Of a stretch of DNA of 64,000 nt, positions 24,556 through 33,112 are shown piece by piece. The stretch comes from an uncultured Pseudomonadota bacterium (GTDB taxonomy: Bacteria > Myxococcota_A > UBA796 > GCA-2862545), in the NCBI GenBank assembly GCA_913061235.1, contig CAJXTB010000018.1:62001-126000 (forward strand), written 5' to 3'. The notes beneath the pieces were generated by a model that ran no database searches, was not told the DNA's origin, and saw only the letters and a program-made list of their open reading frames with translations. Both the position numbers and the translations under genes were made by a program. Numbering within the stretch: the stretch's first letter is position 1; each line of letters begins with the position of its first letter.

Positions 24556-26940
24556 ATGTCCCGACCGATTCGCCGCGTTGCAGTTCTTGGCGCAGGCATC
24601 ATGGGCACTGGCATTGCCGCCCACCTCGCAAACGCTGGTATTGACAGCGTCTTGTACGACATTGTGCCGAAGGACGCGCCTGCTGGCGACTCCAAGGCCC
24701 GTACCAAGTACGCAATTGACGCCATTGCAGCTGCAACGAAGAGCAAGCCCGCGAGCTTCTTCGACACCGCTGCTGCCTCCCGGATCACGCCGGCCAACTA
24801 CGAAGACCACGCAGACCTGCTCGCAGACTGCGACTGGGTCATCGAAGTGGTGGTTGAGCGCTTGGACATCAAGCACAAGATGTACAAGTGGGTCGCGGAC
24901 CACGCACCCGCGCACGCCATCCTGTCGTCCAACACGTCCGGCATTCCGCTGTCCGACCTGACGAGCGACATGTCTGACGACATGAAGTCCCGCTTCCTCA
25001 TCACCCACTTCTTCAACCCAGTGCGCTACATGCGTCTTCTGGAGTTGGTGACGGGCCCAACAACCAGCCAGGACGCCGCAAATGCCGTCGCTGAGTTCGG
25101 CGCTAAGGCTCTGGGCAAGGGCATTGTTTGGGGCAAGGACACGCCGAACTTCGTCGCCAATCGCATTGGCCTGTACGGCATCTCCAGCGTGCTCCACCAC
25201 ATGGATGACGTCGGACTCAACATCACCGAGGTCGACTCCATCTTCGGCGCCGCAATGGGCCGCGCCAAGTCCGCCGTGTTCCGCACAGGCGATGTTGTCG
25301 GCATCGACACACTCGTTCACACCTTCGAGAACGTGTACGACGGCGCACTAGACGACGAAGAGCGCGACCGTTTCGTGCCCCCCGCCTACATCAAGAAGCT
25401 CGTCGAGTCCGGCGCTACGGGTGAAAAGGCCGGCGTTGGCTTCTACAAGAAGACCAAGGTCGACGGCAAGCGTGTCATCAAGGCCCTCAATCCCGCCACT
25501 GGCGAGTACGAAGCCCAAGAGAAGACCCGTTTCCCGAGCATCGGCAAGGCTCGCGGCAAGGACACCTCGGCTGAGAAGATTGAGGCCATTGTCTACGGAG
25601 ACGACAAGGCGAGCCAAATCGCCTGGAAGGTCACCGTTGACACCCTCATCTACAGCGCCAACCGCATTCCCGAGATTGCTGACGACATCGTCAACCTCGA
25701 CCGTGGAATGAAGTGGGGCTTCGGCTGGGACCTCGGTCCCTTCGAGACCTGGGACGCAATCGGCGTTGCCAAGTCCATTGAGAAGATGGAAGCCGAAGGC
25801 CGCACAGTTCCGAGCTGGGTCAAGGACATGGTCGCAAGTGGCCGTGAGTCTTTCTACGCCCGCAACGACGCTGGCGCGATGACCTACTACGGACGCGACG
25901 GCAAGATTGTCACCGTCCCCCGCCCAGCCGACCACTTCATCGTGGACGACGCTCGCGCAGCCAAGTCACCGCTCAAGACCAACCCGTCTGCCAGCCTGCA
26001 CGACATTGGCGACGACATCCTGCTGCTCGAGTTCCACAGCAAGATGAACGCCATTGATGAGCAAATCATCGACACCTACGAGTACGCACTCGACCAGCTC
26101 GATGCTGGCGAGTTCGCGGGCCTCGTAGTCGGCAACCAGGACGGCAAGGCCTTCTGTGCCGGCGCCAATGTCCTGATGATTCTCATGGGCGCCATGCAAG
26201 GCGAGTGGGATGCGATGGAAGCACAGGTTGCTCGTCTGCAGAACCTCATGCAGCGCGCCAAGTACAGCAACGCTCCCGTCGTTACAGCCCCCTACGGCTT
26301 GACTCTGGGCGGCGGTGCCGAGATTGCCATGCACTCGGCCGCTACCCGTGCCAACGGCGAACTCTACATGGGCCTCGTTGAAGCCGGTGTCGGCCTCATT
26401 CCTGGAGCCGGTGGCTGTAAGGAAATGGTCGTTCGCTACCTAGGAGACATTCCTAAGGGCGTCGCTTACGACCCGAATCCCTACGTTCAGAAGGTCTTTG
26501 AGCACATTGGCATGGCAAAGATTGCCACCAGTGCTGAAGAAGCGCGTCAGATGGGCTTCTTGCGCCCAACAGACGTCCTGTCCCTGGACATCGACGCACT
26601 CATCCACGACGCCAAGCAGACCGCTATCGGCCTCGTCGCTGGTGGATACAAAGCTCCGGCCAAGCGCACCGTGAAGCTGCCCGGCAAGAGTGGCGCTGCA
26701 GCTATCGAGGCCTTCCTCGACCAGATGCACAGTGGTGGCTACGCAACCGACCACGACGTAACTGTTGGCTCAAAGCTGGCATACGTCCTGACCGGTGGCG
26801 ACATTCCAAGCAACTCCTGGGTGACCGAGCAACAGCTGCTCGACGTCGAACGTGAGGCCTTCCTCTCGCTCGCCGGTGAAGCCAAGAGCCAAGCACGGAT
26901 GACGCATATGCTCCAGAAGGGCCGTCCCCTCCGCAACTAG
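24556..26940 (+). CDS. fadN: 3-hydroxyacyl-CoA dehydrogenase / enoyl-CoA hydratase, FadN (YusL) type
   Basis: A 794-residue bifunctional beta-oxidation enzyme. Unlike E. coli FadB, the NAD-dependent dehydrogenase comes first: Rossmann motif VLGAGIMGTGIA (residues 10-21), SSNTSGIPLSDL, and HFFNPVRYMRLLELV with the His/Glu pair. The crotonase domain is at the C-terminus, with AFCAGANV (oxyanion loop), LGGGAEIAMH and YMGLVEAGVGLIPGAGG carrying the two Glu positions. This order and length match Bacillus FadN. The ATG at 24556 has GGAG eight bases upstream. Thiolase follows 77 bases later, giving the FadN-FadA arrangement. Regulation by an acyl-CoA-responsive FadR is suggested by the palindrome upstream. 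Confidence 0.93.
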   Translation: MSRPIRRVAVLGAGIMGTGIAAHLANAGIDSVLYDIVPKDAPAGDSKARTKYAIDAIAAATKSKPASFFDTAAASRITPANYEDHADLLADCDWVIEVVVERLDIKHKMYKWVADHAPAHAILSSNTSGIPLSDLTSDMSDDMKSRFLITHFFNPVRYMRLLELVTGPTTSQDAANAVAEFGAKALGKGIVWGKDTPNFVANRIGLYGISSVLHHMDDVGLNITEVDSIFGAAMGRAKSAVFRTGDVVGIDTLVHTFENVYDGALDDEERDRFVPPAYIKKLVESGATGEKAGVGFYKKTKVDGKRVIKALNPATGEYEAQEKTRFPSIGKARGKDTSAEKIEAIVYGDDKASQIAWKVTVDTLIYSANRIPEIADDIVNLDRGMKWGFGWDLGPFETWDAIGVAKSIEKMEAEGRTVPSWVKDMVASGRESFYARNDAGAMTYYGRDGKIVTVPRPADHFIVDDARAAKSPLKTNPSASLHDIGDDILLLEFHSKMNAIDEQIIDTYEYALDQLDAGEFAGLVVGNQDGKAFCAGANVLMILMGAMQGEWDAMEAQVARLQNLMQRAKYSNAPVVTAPYGLTLGGGAEIAMHSAATRANGELYMGLVEAGVGLIPGAGGCKEMVVRYLGDIPKGVAYDPNPYVQKVFEHIGMAKIATSAEEARQMGFLRPTDVLSLDIDALIHDAKQTAIGLVAGGYKAPAKRTVKLPGKSGAAAIEAFLDQMHSGGYATDHDVTVGSKLAYVLTGGDIPSNSWVTEQQLLDVEREAFLSLAGEAKSQARMTHMLQKGRPLRN

Positions 26941-26952
26941 TTCGCAACGCAC

Positions 26953-26979
26953 GGAGGCCAGGCACTTCTGCCGGCCTCT
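26953..26979 (+). terminator. Strong intercistronic hairpin between fadN- and thiolase-type genes
   Basis: GAGGCC (26954-26959) pairs with GGCCTC (26973-26978), with an inner GGCA/TGCC stem, one bulged A and a 4-base loop. It lies 14 bases after the upstream stop codon. The sequence after it is T-rich but not a pure T-run, so it may be a partial terminator or an RNA-stabilising hairpin that sets the ratio of the two enzymes. Confidence 0.5.
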
Positions 26980-27017
26980 CTCCACGATTTCAAATTTTCT
27001 AGAACCAGGAATCCATC

Positions 27018-28184
27018 ATGAGTGACGTCGTAATCGTCAGCGCCGCGCGTACTGCCATTGGCAAGGCCAAGCGCGGAAGCTTCAAGGATACTCGCCCGGA
27101 CACCCTCATTGGTCTCGCCGTCAAAGAAGCGGTCGAGCGCAGTGGTGTCAACCCAGAAGACATTGATGACCTGATTATCGGTACCGCTACGCCGGAAGCC
27201 GAACAGGGCATGAATATCGCTCGCATCGCCGGCATGTACGCGGGTCTTCCCGACTCCGTGCCCGGCCTGACCATCAACCGTTTCTGTAGCTCAGGCTTGC
27301 AGTCCATCGCCCAAGGTGCAGCAAGCATCATGGCCGGTTGGCAGAAGGTCGTGGTTGCCGGTGGCGTTGAGTCTATGACTCAGATTGCCATGGGCGGTCA
27401 GAAGCCTTCGCCGAACCCCGAGCTCATGGCACGCCGCCCTGCCGCGTACACCCCCATGGGTATCACCGCAGAAAACGTGGCTGACCGCTTGGACGTCTCC
27501 CGCGAGGCCCAAGACGCATTTGCGCTTGAGTCCAACCTGCGCGCCGCCAAGGCAATCGCCGCCGGCACCTTTAAGGACGAGATTTTCCCAGTGGAAACTC
27601 GCGTCTACAAAGACGGGACCTGGCATGACATCACCATGGACACCGATGAGGGCCCCCGTGCCAGCTCGACCATGGAAGGTCTTGGCAAGCTTCGCGCTGT
27701 CTTCAAGGCAGGTGGCTCGGTCACCGCTGGCAACAGCTCGCAGATGAGTGACGGTGCTGCGGCAGTCGTCATCGCTGACGCGGACTACGCCAAGGAGAAC
27801 AACCTCCCTGTTCTCGGCATTCTCAAGTCCTACCAGGTCGTGGGTGTTGACCCAGAGATCATGGGTGTTGGACCTCGTTACGCCATTCCAAAGGCTGTTG
27901 AAGCCTGCGGTTTGACCATCGAGGACATTGGCTTGTTCGAGATCAATGAAGCCTTCGCAAGCCAGGCTGTCTACTGCGCCCGCGAGCTGGGCCTGGACCT
28001 GGCCAAGGTCAACCCGAACGGCGGCGCTATCGCCCTGGGTCACCCACTCGGCTGCACAGGCGCTAAGCTCACCACAACACTGCTGTACGAAATGAAGCGC
28101 CAGAACGTCAAGTACGGCGTGGTCTCCATGTGCATTGGTGGCGGCATGGGTGCCGCGGCTGTGTTCGAGAATCCAGACGCGTAG
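27018..28184 (+). CDS. fadA: Acetyl-CoA acyltransferase (3-ketoacyl-CoA thiolase)
   Basis: Cleaves 3-ketoacyl-CoA with CoA to give acetyl-CoA and a shortened acyl-CoA. The 388-residue length is typical. All thiolase signatures are present: the acyl-accepting Cys90 in NRFCSSGLQ, NEAFASQA, the active-site His342 in GHPLGCTGA, and Cys372 in CIGGGMGAA. It follows the FadN-like gene by 77 bases and is followed by an intrinsic terminator and then an acyl-CoA dehydrogenase gene, so this block covers the whole beta-oxidation spiral. The substrate chain length is probably medium to long, inferred from the pairing with FadN. Confidence 0.95.
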   Translation: MSDVVIVSAARTAIGKAKRGSFKDTRPDTLIGLAVKEAVERSGVNPEDIDDLIIGTATPEAEQGMNIARIAGMYAGLPDSVPGLTINRFCSSGLQSIAQGAASIMAGWQKVVVAGGVESMTQIAMGGQKPSPNPELMARRPAAYTPMGITAENVADRLDVSREAQDAFALESNLRAAKAIAAGTFKDEIFPVETRVYKDGTWHDITMDTDEGPRASSTMEGLGKLRAVFKAGGSVTAGNSSQMSDGAAAVVIADADYAKENNLPVLGILKSYQVVGVDPEIMGVGPRYAIPKAVEACGLTIEDIGLFEINEAFASQAVYCARELGLDLAKVNPNGGAIALGHPLGCTGAKLTTTLLYEMKRQNVKYGVVSMCIGGGMGAAAVFENPDA

Positions 28185-28202
28185 CTCGGCTACACCGCTC
28201 TG

Positions 28203-28241
28203 ACGCGTCGCTCTCTGCTTGAGAGCGGCGCGTTGTTGTTT
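28203..28241 (+). terminator. Intrinsic terminator after the thiolase gene
   Basis: A 13-bp stem (28203-28215 with 28221-28233, one G-T pair, 5-base loop) is followed by TTGTTGTTT. It starts 18 bases after the thiolase stop codon. It marks the end of the fadN-fadA unit and separates it from the acyl-CoA dehydrogenase gene at 28380. Confidence 0.82.
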
Positions 28242-28379
28242 GTGGGGCCGCATTGTTGAGGCGCTGCGGAAACGCACCTGGGTTTTTGTGCGTTCGCCGT
28301 GCAGCGCCCCCTGCACAAGCTTCATCTTGTTCGGCCGCGTACCCGTCGCGATACGTGCTCACCTGCCTCGGAGACCGTG

Positions 28380-29540
28380 ATGACCAGCCCACTCACCTCG
28401 CTGACCGCTCGCTACTTGACCGACGAACACGATGCCTTCCGTGCCATGTGCCGTCGCTTCACCGAGTCTGTGCTCATTCCCGGTATCCAGCAGTGGGAGG
28501 AGGACGAGTTCACTCCCAAGGACATCTGGAGGCAAGCAGGCGATGCCGGCATGCTCGGCCCCACGCTTCCAGCCGAGCTCGGCGGCGGTGGCGGCGACGC
28601 GTTGCATGCGCTGGTGTGGACGGAAGAGGTCATGCGCTGTGGCAGCGGCGGCCTGCTGAGCGGCTTGGGCTCCCTGGAGATTGCCCTTCCCGCCATTGTT
28701 CACCTGGGAACGCCGGAGCAACAAGAGCGCTGGGTACGCCCCGTCACGAGCGGCCAGCGGGTTGCAGCACTCGGCATTACCGAGCCGTCTGCTGGAAGCG
28801 ACGTCGCCGGCTTGCGAACACGCGCGGTGCGAGAGGGCGACGACTACGTCATCAACGGCAGCAAGACCTTCATCACATCCGGGATTCACGCCGACCAAGT
28901 CACCGTGCTTGCCCGCACAAGTGACGACCGTCACGGTGGCCTGACCTTCTTTGTAGTACAGACCGACAGCCCAGGCTTTTCGGTCAGCAAGGCGCTCAAG
29001 AAGACCGGCTGGCGCGCGTCAGACACCGCAGAGCTGTCCTTCGATGACGTGCGTGTTCCCGTCGCCAACCGCATTGGCGCAGAAGGCACCGGCTTCGTTC
29101 AGCTCATGCGTACGTTTGAGGGCGAGCGTTTGGCGTTGGCCGCACAAGGCTGTGCGATTGCCCAGATCTGCTACGAAGATGCCCTGTCTTACGCCCGCCA
29201 GCGTACGGCATTCGGGAAGACACTGACGGGGTTTCAGGTCACACGCCACAAGCTCGCGACCATGGCGACACGAGTGGTGACCGCCAAGGCTCTGACCTAC
29301 GCGGTTGCCGAGCAGATGCGCCAAGGAATCGCCTGCCCGGTCGAAGCCGCCATGGCCAAGAACACGGCCGCCGACATTGCCATGACCGTGAGCTACGACG
29401 CCGTTCAGATTCTCGGCGGTGCCGGATACATGCGAGAGACCCGAGTCGAGCGCCTCTCTCGTGACGCCCGCCTGCTGCCGATCGGTGGCGGCACAAGCGA
29501 GGTCATGAACGAGATTATTGGAAAGGGGCTTGGGCTGTAG
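28380..29540 (+). CDS. Acyl-CoA dehydrogenase, long-chain/isovaleryl-like active site
   Basis: A 386-residue FAD enzyme for the first beta-oxidation step. Family motifs include LGITEPSAGSD, KTFITSG and RQRTAFGKTLTGFQ. The C-terminal loop reads IGGGTSEVMNEIIG, so the Glu used as catalytic base in short- and medium-chain enzymes is Gly here. Glu249 in FEGERLALA sits where long-chain and isovaleryl-CoA dehydrogenases keep their base, so the enzyme should be active on long or branched acyl-CoAs. The ATG at 28380 has a GGAG site. It follows the thiolase terminator, so it probably has its own promoter. It differs clearly from the acyl-CoA dehydrogenase at the left edge of the window. Confidence 0.92.
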   Translation: MTSPLTSLTARYLTDEHDAFRAMCRRFTESVLIPGIQQWEEDEFTPKDIWRQAGDAGMLGPTLPAELGGGGGDALHALVWTEEVMRCGSGGLLSGLGSLEIALPAIVHLGTPEQQERWVRPVTSGQRVAALGITEPSAGSDVAGLRTRAVREGDDYVINGSKTFITSGIHADQVTVLARTSDDRHGGLTFFVVQTDSPGFSVSKALKKTGWRASDTAELSFDDVRVPVANRIGAEGTGFVQLMRTFEGERLALAAQGCAIAQICYEDALSYARQRTAFGKTLTGFQVTRHKLATMATRVVTAKALTYAVAEQMRQGIACPVEAAMAKNTAADIAMTVSYDAVQILGGAGYMRETRVERLSRDARLLPIGGGTSEVMNEIIGKGLGL

Positions 29541-29652
29541 TTCGCCCGAGTCACTGGCCACCACTCACCTCAAACAGCCCCGTCCGAGGGGTTCCGCTGT
29601 CCCAAAGACGATGCCAAACCGCAGACGCCCCCTCGCTGTCGCCGAAGGCGTC

Positions 29653-29686
29653 CGCTCTGACCTCTGATAGCTGACCTCTGACTTCC
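29653..29686 (+). repeat. Third copy of the CTGACCTCTGA interspersed repeat
   Basis: TCTGACCTCTGATAGCTGAC continuing into CTCTGACTT repeats the word found twice at 2257-2395. Again it lies in a gap next to a fatty-acid oxidation gene, here downstream of an acyl-CoA dehydrogenase and between it and the convergent MopE-like gene. The remainder of this 203-base gap shows nothing recognisable. Confidence 0.55.
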
Positions 29687-29743
29687 CGAACTACCGAGAA
29701 TCTAGGCACAACCAACAGTCAGCCCCCGTCCAGAAAGCCAACG

Positions 29744-30148
29744 CTACCGAGCTGAGCTGCTGTCCGAGTCTGTTTCCGAGTCCGAGTCCGCATCTGTCCC
29801 ACTGTCAGCGTCCGAGTCGCAGTCGACGTCCTCAGCGTCAATGGCGCCATCACAGTCGTTGTCGACGCCGTCGTCGCACAGCTCAATCGCTCCCTCGTTG
29901 ATGGCCGGGTTGGTGTCGTCGCAGTCGTAGCCGGTGCTGTCAAAGCACTCGGTGAATCCGTCGCTGTCGTCGTCGTTCAGGTCATCCCCGCTGCACGGCG
30001 GCTGACCGTAGCAAGCAGACAATACAAACGGAGTTGCGACGGTCGCTCCCGCAAGAGCAATCCACTTTGCAGACAAGCGCACGCCGCAGAATGGGCAGGC
30101 GTTGGCAATGGGTAATAGCGGACGTTTACAGGACGAACAGGACTTCAT
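29744..30148 (-). CDS. Zinc-ribbon / TM / MopE-type calcium-loop protein (short paralogue)
   Basis: A 134-residue protein with three parts: a CxxC-CxxC zinc ribbon (Cys4, Cys7, Cys18, Cys21), a hydrophobic segment about 28-46 ending FVLSAC, and an acidic Cys-containing domain with MopE-type loops (DDDSDGFTEC, DCDDTNPAINEG, DNDCDGAID). The tail is a run of Asp/Ser/Thr dipeptides. The first ~50 residues are nearly identical in layout to the paralogue encoded upstream. The LSAC could be a lipobox, but its position at residue 46 behind a zinc ribbon is unusual. The ATG at 30148 has GAGGG upstream. It is the last gene after the radical SAM gene and the larger paralogue, and a maturation link is proposed in the findings. 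Function unknown. Confidence 0.8.
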   Translation of the reverse strand: MKSCSSCKRPLLPIANACPFCGVRLSAKWIALAGATVATPFVLSACYGQPPCSGDDLNDDDSDGFTECFDSTGYDCDDTNPAINEGAIELCDDGVDNDCDGAIDAEDVDCDSDADSGTDADSDSETDSDSSSAR

Positions 30149-30261
30149 AGCAACCCTCAATGTATGGCTTTCAGCCTACACCAGTCTTGCGTAGGCCACA
30201 ACACTGTCGGGGTGAACCGCCCCAAGCATGCGCTGTGCTGACGCCCCCGCCGACGGCGTCA

Positions 30262-31110
30262 CTAGTCGCAGGGGTCGTCAGTTCCCGATTGTGTACACGT
30301 AAGGACGACCAATGCGCTCGCCGTCTGTGCATTCTGGACGTCTACGGCCACCGGCTGTGCCCCCCATGTGCGTGCGCCGTCCGTGGATTGCGCTTGAACC
30401 GCGACAGTCCACGCCCCACTCCGCAGCTGGGCCACAACCACATCTGCATCCGTACAGGCCACATCAAACGCGCTGACAGGCTCTGGCCCGTCTACAGAAA
30501 CCTGAAGGGTGGTCACGCCCGCTGTGGCGCAGTCCACGCCAGAGTCCAGGCCGTCAAAGTGAACCGCTAGCGCAATGTCGCCAGCATCGGCTCCGACGCT
30601 GTCCGAGTCTGAGTCCATCTCCGTGTCGACATCGGCATCGCAGTCGGGGTCGTCAAAGTCAATAAGGCCGTCGCAGTCGTCATCGAAGCCATCGCCGCAC
30701 TCAACCTCGACTCCAGGCTCCGCGGCAAGCTCGTCGACCTCCCCATCGCAGTCGTCATCAAGGCCATTGCCGCAGACCTCGGGCTGGTCGGTACTCGAGG
30801 AGATGCCATCACAGTTGTTGTCGATGCCGTCGTCGCAGACCTCTTCCTGGCCCGGGTTGATGTTCGGGTCCGTGTCATCGCAGTCGTCATTCCACCCACC
30901 ACCAAAGCCATCTTCGCAGGTACGGAACCCATCTCCGTCGCGGTCAACGGTCTCACAAGGCGGAAGGCCGTAGCAGGCGGACAGGACGAACGGAGCCACA
31001 ACAGCCCCCGCGGCGACCGTCAGCCAGCCGGCGGTCAGCCTCACCCCACAAAAAGGGCAAGAGCGTGCAACAGCCAAGAGTGGACGTTGGCATTTCGAAC
31101 AAGGTTTCAT
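30262..31110 (-). CDS. Zinc-ribbon / TM / MopE-type calcium-loop protein (long paralogue)
   Basis: A 282-residue paralogue of the next gene. Residues 1-52 repeat its layout residue for residue: zinc ribbon Cys4/7/18/21, hydrophobic segment to FVLSAC at 46, then YGLPPC. Several MopE-type loops follow (DRDGDGFRTCEDG, DDCDDTDPNINPGQEEVC, DNNCDG, DDDCDGEVD, DDDCDGLID), then an Asp/Ser run and a C-terminal beta-rich domain of about 95 residues with two or three Cys. The loops should bind calcium; MopE of Methylococcus is a copper-binding relative. The ATG at 31110 lies 76 bases after the radical SAM gene stop. The cytosolic zinc ribbon with an exported acidic domain is an unusual combination. Confidence 0.82.
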   Translation of the reverse strand: MKPCSKCQRPLLAVARSCPFCGVRLTAGWLTVAAGAVVAPFVLSACYGLPPCETVDRDGDGFRTCEDGFGGGWNDDCDDTDPNINPGQEEVCDDGIDNNCDGISSSTDQPEVCGNGLDDDCDGEVDELAAEPGVEVECGDGFDDDCDGLIDFDDPDCDADVDTEMDSDSDSVGADAGDIALAVHFDGLDSGVDCATAGVTTLQVSVDGPEPVSAFDVACTDADVVVAQLRSGAWTVAVQAQSTDGARTWGAQPVAVDVQNAQTASALVVLTCTQSGTDDPCD

Positions 31111-31185
31111 GACGTCTCCGACGGTGCCCAAGGGCACTGTACGCTAGCGTGCCCCGCAGCCGCAGCCCCGCGTAAGCGAGTGAAA

Positions 31186-32352
31186 TCACTCTTGGATGGG
31201 CTCCTCTAGCAACCTGAACTTGCCGAAGTCGAACGGCTGGCCGGGCCCCTTCTCCACGCGCTCAACAACCTCACGAATGCCCTGGTCACGCAGTAGGTCG
31301 GCGCGGTGAAAGCAGTAGGGCATGTTGCCGCGCTTGCCCAGAAGCGTGTGCGCAGTCCAAGAGCAGCCGCCACGGCAGACATCGGCGTAGTAGCAGGTCT
31401 TACAGTGTCCCCACAGCTCATCCGTGGTCCGGTCGCGCGCGAAGCGAAGCTCAGCGGTGTTGTCCCACAGGTCCTTCAGGGAACGCTCGCGGACGTTGCC
31501 TCCGACGTACGGGGCGCTCGGTAGCGACGGACAGCCCTTGATGTCGCCGTTGCTCTCAATGCCCAGCGAGTAGCGTCCGGCGACGCACCCTTGAAAGAAG
31601 TGGCCGCCGCGAAGGTCCGCTTCGTGGGGGCCGAAGTAGCCGAGGTTGTTCGCCGCTGTCACCGACACACCGCGCTCACGGCCAATCTTCGCCATTGCCG
31701 CGAGCCGCGGAACAAGCTCCAGCATGTCGTAGGGTTGAAGCAAGCGCTCCGGCATGTCCGCTGCACGTCCCATCGGACCGGTGATCTGGACCTGCCAAGC
31801 GGCAACTCCTGCGTCGAAGAGAGCCTCAGCGAGCGGCTCAATCTCGGGCATATTGAGACGATTGAACTGCGTATTGGCAGATATGGTCATCCCCGCTTCA
31901 CGCCCGTGAGCAATGGCATTCATGGCCGCCTTGTACGACCCGCGCATGTTGCGCAGCAGGTCGTGGGTCGCCTCAAGACCGTCGATGGACAGGCTCATCT
32001 GCGACAGACCGGCATCCGCGGCACGTCGAGCCATCGCAGCGGTCACACCTCGACCACCGGTGGTCATGCCGCAGTGAATGCCGTGGGCCGCGACCATTGA
32101 GATGATGTCGAGCCAGTCCGGATGCAGATACGCCTCGCCGCCAATGAAGACGACCTCCCGCGTGCCCATGTCCGCCAGCTGCTGGGCGACGTCGCGCATC
32201 TCGTCCATGGACAGTTCTTCGTGCCGAGGACGCCCCGCACGCGACCCACAGTGGGAGCAGGCAAGGTCGCATTTCAGCGTGAGCTCCCACACTACGTAGG
32301 CAGGAGCAAAGTCATCTTTCGTGGTGGCCGTACGGCGATTGGGAGCGGGCAT
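31186..32352 (-). CDS. Radical SAM / SPASM-domain enzyme (possible peptide maturase)
   Basis: A 388-residue radical S-adenosylmethionine enzyme. The [4Fe-4S] motif is CDLACSHC (Cys28, 32, 35), followed by GGEAYLHPDW. The C-terminal SPASM domain has the complete seven-cysteine pattern (Cys256, 274, 317, 320, 326, 330, 347), enough for two auxiliary clusters. SPASM enzymes mostly modify ribosomal peptides or proteins (anaerobic sulfatase maturases, PqqE, sactipeptide synthases). The two genes downstream on the same strand encode paralogous MopE-like proteins, which are candidate substrates. The ATG at 32352 is chosen; a GTG at 32382 is also possible, and neither has a strong ribosome binding site. 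Substrate and chemistry are unproven. Confidence 0.88.
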   Translation of the reverse strand: MPAPNRRTATTKDDFAPAYVVWELTLKCDLACSHCGSRAGRPRHEELSMDEMRDVAQQLADMGTREVVFIGGEAYLHPDWLDIISMVAAHGIHCGMTTGGRGVTAAMARRAADAGLSQMSLSIDGLEATHDLLRNMRGSYKAAMNAIAHGREAGMTISANTQFNRLNMPEIEPLAEALFDAGVAAWQVQITGPMGRAADMPERLLQPYDMLELVPRLAAMAKIGRERGVSVTAANNLGYFGPHEADLRGGHFFQGCVAGRYSLGIESNGDIKGCPSLPSAPYVGGNVRERSLKDLWDNTAELRFARDRTTDELWGHCKTCYYADVCRGGCSWTAHTLLGKRGNMPYCFHRADLLRDQGIREVVERVEKGPGQPFDFGKFRLLEEPIQE

Positions 32353-32413
32353 GCCGCAGTGTACCCCAAACTGCTGGGGCACTCAGCGATCTGCACGGTC
32401 CATCAGACGTACG

Positions 32414-33094
32414 CTAGTTGTCGCCGCCAGTCTGTAGACGCAAGATGTCGCTCAATTCGACGGGAATACCGTTGACGGACGGACGCGGATTGCCCGATGT
32501 GTAGTCCATCTCGTCGACAACACCGACCAAGCGCTCTTCGATGTACACCTCGTTGCCGTCGACATCTGTACCCGTCACCGAGAAGCTGTACTCGCCTTCC
32601 GGCAGACGGTCGCCATCAATGCCACGACCATCCCAGTTCACCGTGCCCTCACCGGCTGCGATGTTTCCGACCTCAATGGTGTCGACCACGTTTCCAGTCT
32701 CGTCCATGACGCGAACGGTGACGGCACCCGCAGCAGCTTTGGCGTCATAGTGAAGCGCTTGGTCTCCCTCGCCACTGTACGAGAATCGATCGCTCGCGGC
32801 GGTCACTTCGGTGCCGAGCAAGTTGGCCATGGAGGAACTGTTGAGGGCGGCAATGCCGTACGTCTGTTCTTGCATCAGGTCACGCATTCCCATCAGCTGC
32901 TCCACACTTGTGAACTGTGCGAGCTGAGCAATGAAGTCCTCATTGGACATGGGATTGGCGGGGTCCTGATTCTGTAATTGAGTGGTCAACAGGCTGAGAA
33001 AGGCATCTTGACCAAGCTCAGTGTCTCCTCCAGCTGGCGTGGCTGGGGCGTCAGACGCGAACAGGGCGGAAGAGGGTCCGGCGATGGGGTCCAT
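32414..33094 (-). CDS. flgD: Flagellar hook-capping protein FlgD
   Basis: A 226-residue scaffold that caps the growing flagellar hook. The conserved N-terminal region LGQDAFLSLLTTQLQNQDPANPMSNEDFIAQLAQFTSVEQL is unmistakable, allowing 'QDAFLSLLTTQLQNQDP' and 'NPMSNEDFIAQLAQFTS' as hallmarks. The C-terminal half is the Ig-like/tudor hook-cap domain (VRVMDETGNVVDTIEVG, GTVNWDGRGIDGDRLPEGEY). The ATG at 33094 has GGAGA upstream. It follows the FliK-like gene by 18 bases. The hook gene flgE, which normally follows, is absent; the next gene on this strand is the radical SAM gene. Confidence 0.93.
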   Translation of the reverse strand: MDPIAGPSSALFASDAPATPAGGDTELGQDAFLSLLTTQLQNQDPANPMSNEDFIAQLAQFTSVEQLMGMRDLMQEQTYGIAALNSSSMANLLGTEVTAASDRFSYSGEGDQALHYDAKAAAGAVTVRVMDETGNVVDTIEVGNIAAGEGTVNWDGRGIDGDRLPEGEYSFSVTGTDVDGNEVYIEERLVGVVDEMDYTSGNPRPSVNGIPVELSDILRLQTGGDN

Positions 33095-33112
33095 GAGAAA
33101 TCTCCGAGAGAG

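Noticed and set aside
27291-28325. A 344-residue frame opposite the thiolase gene
   Set aside because: Thiolase motifs are complete on the plus strand; the opposite frame has none.
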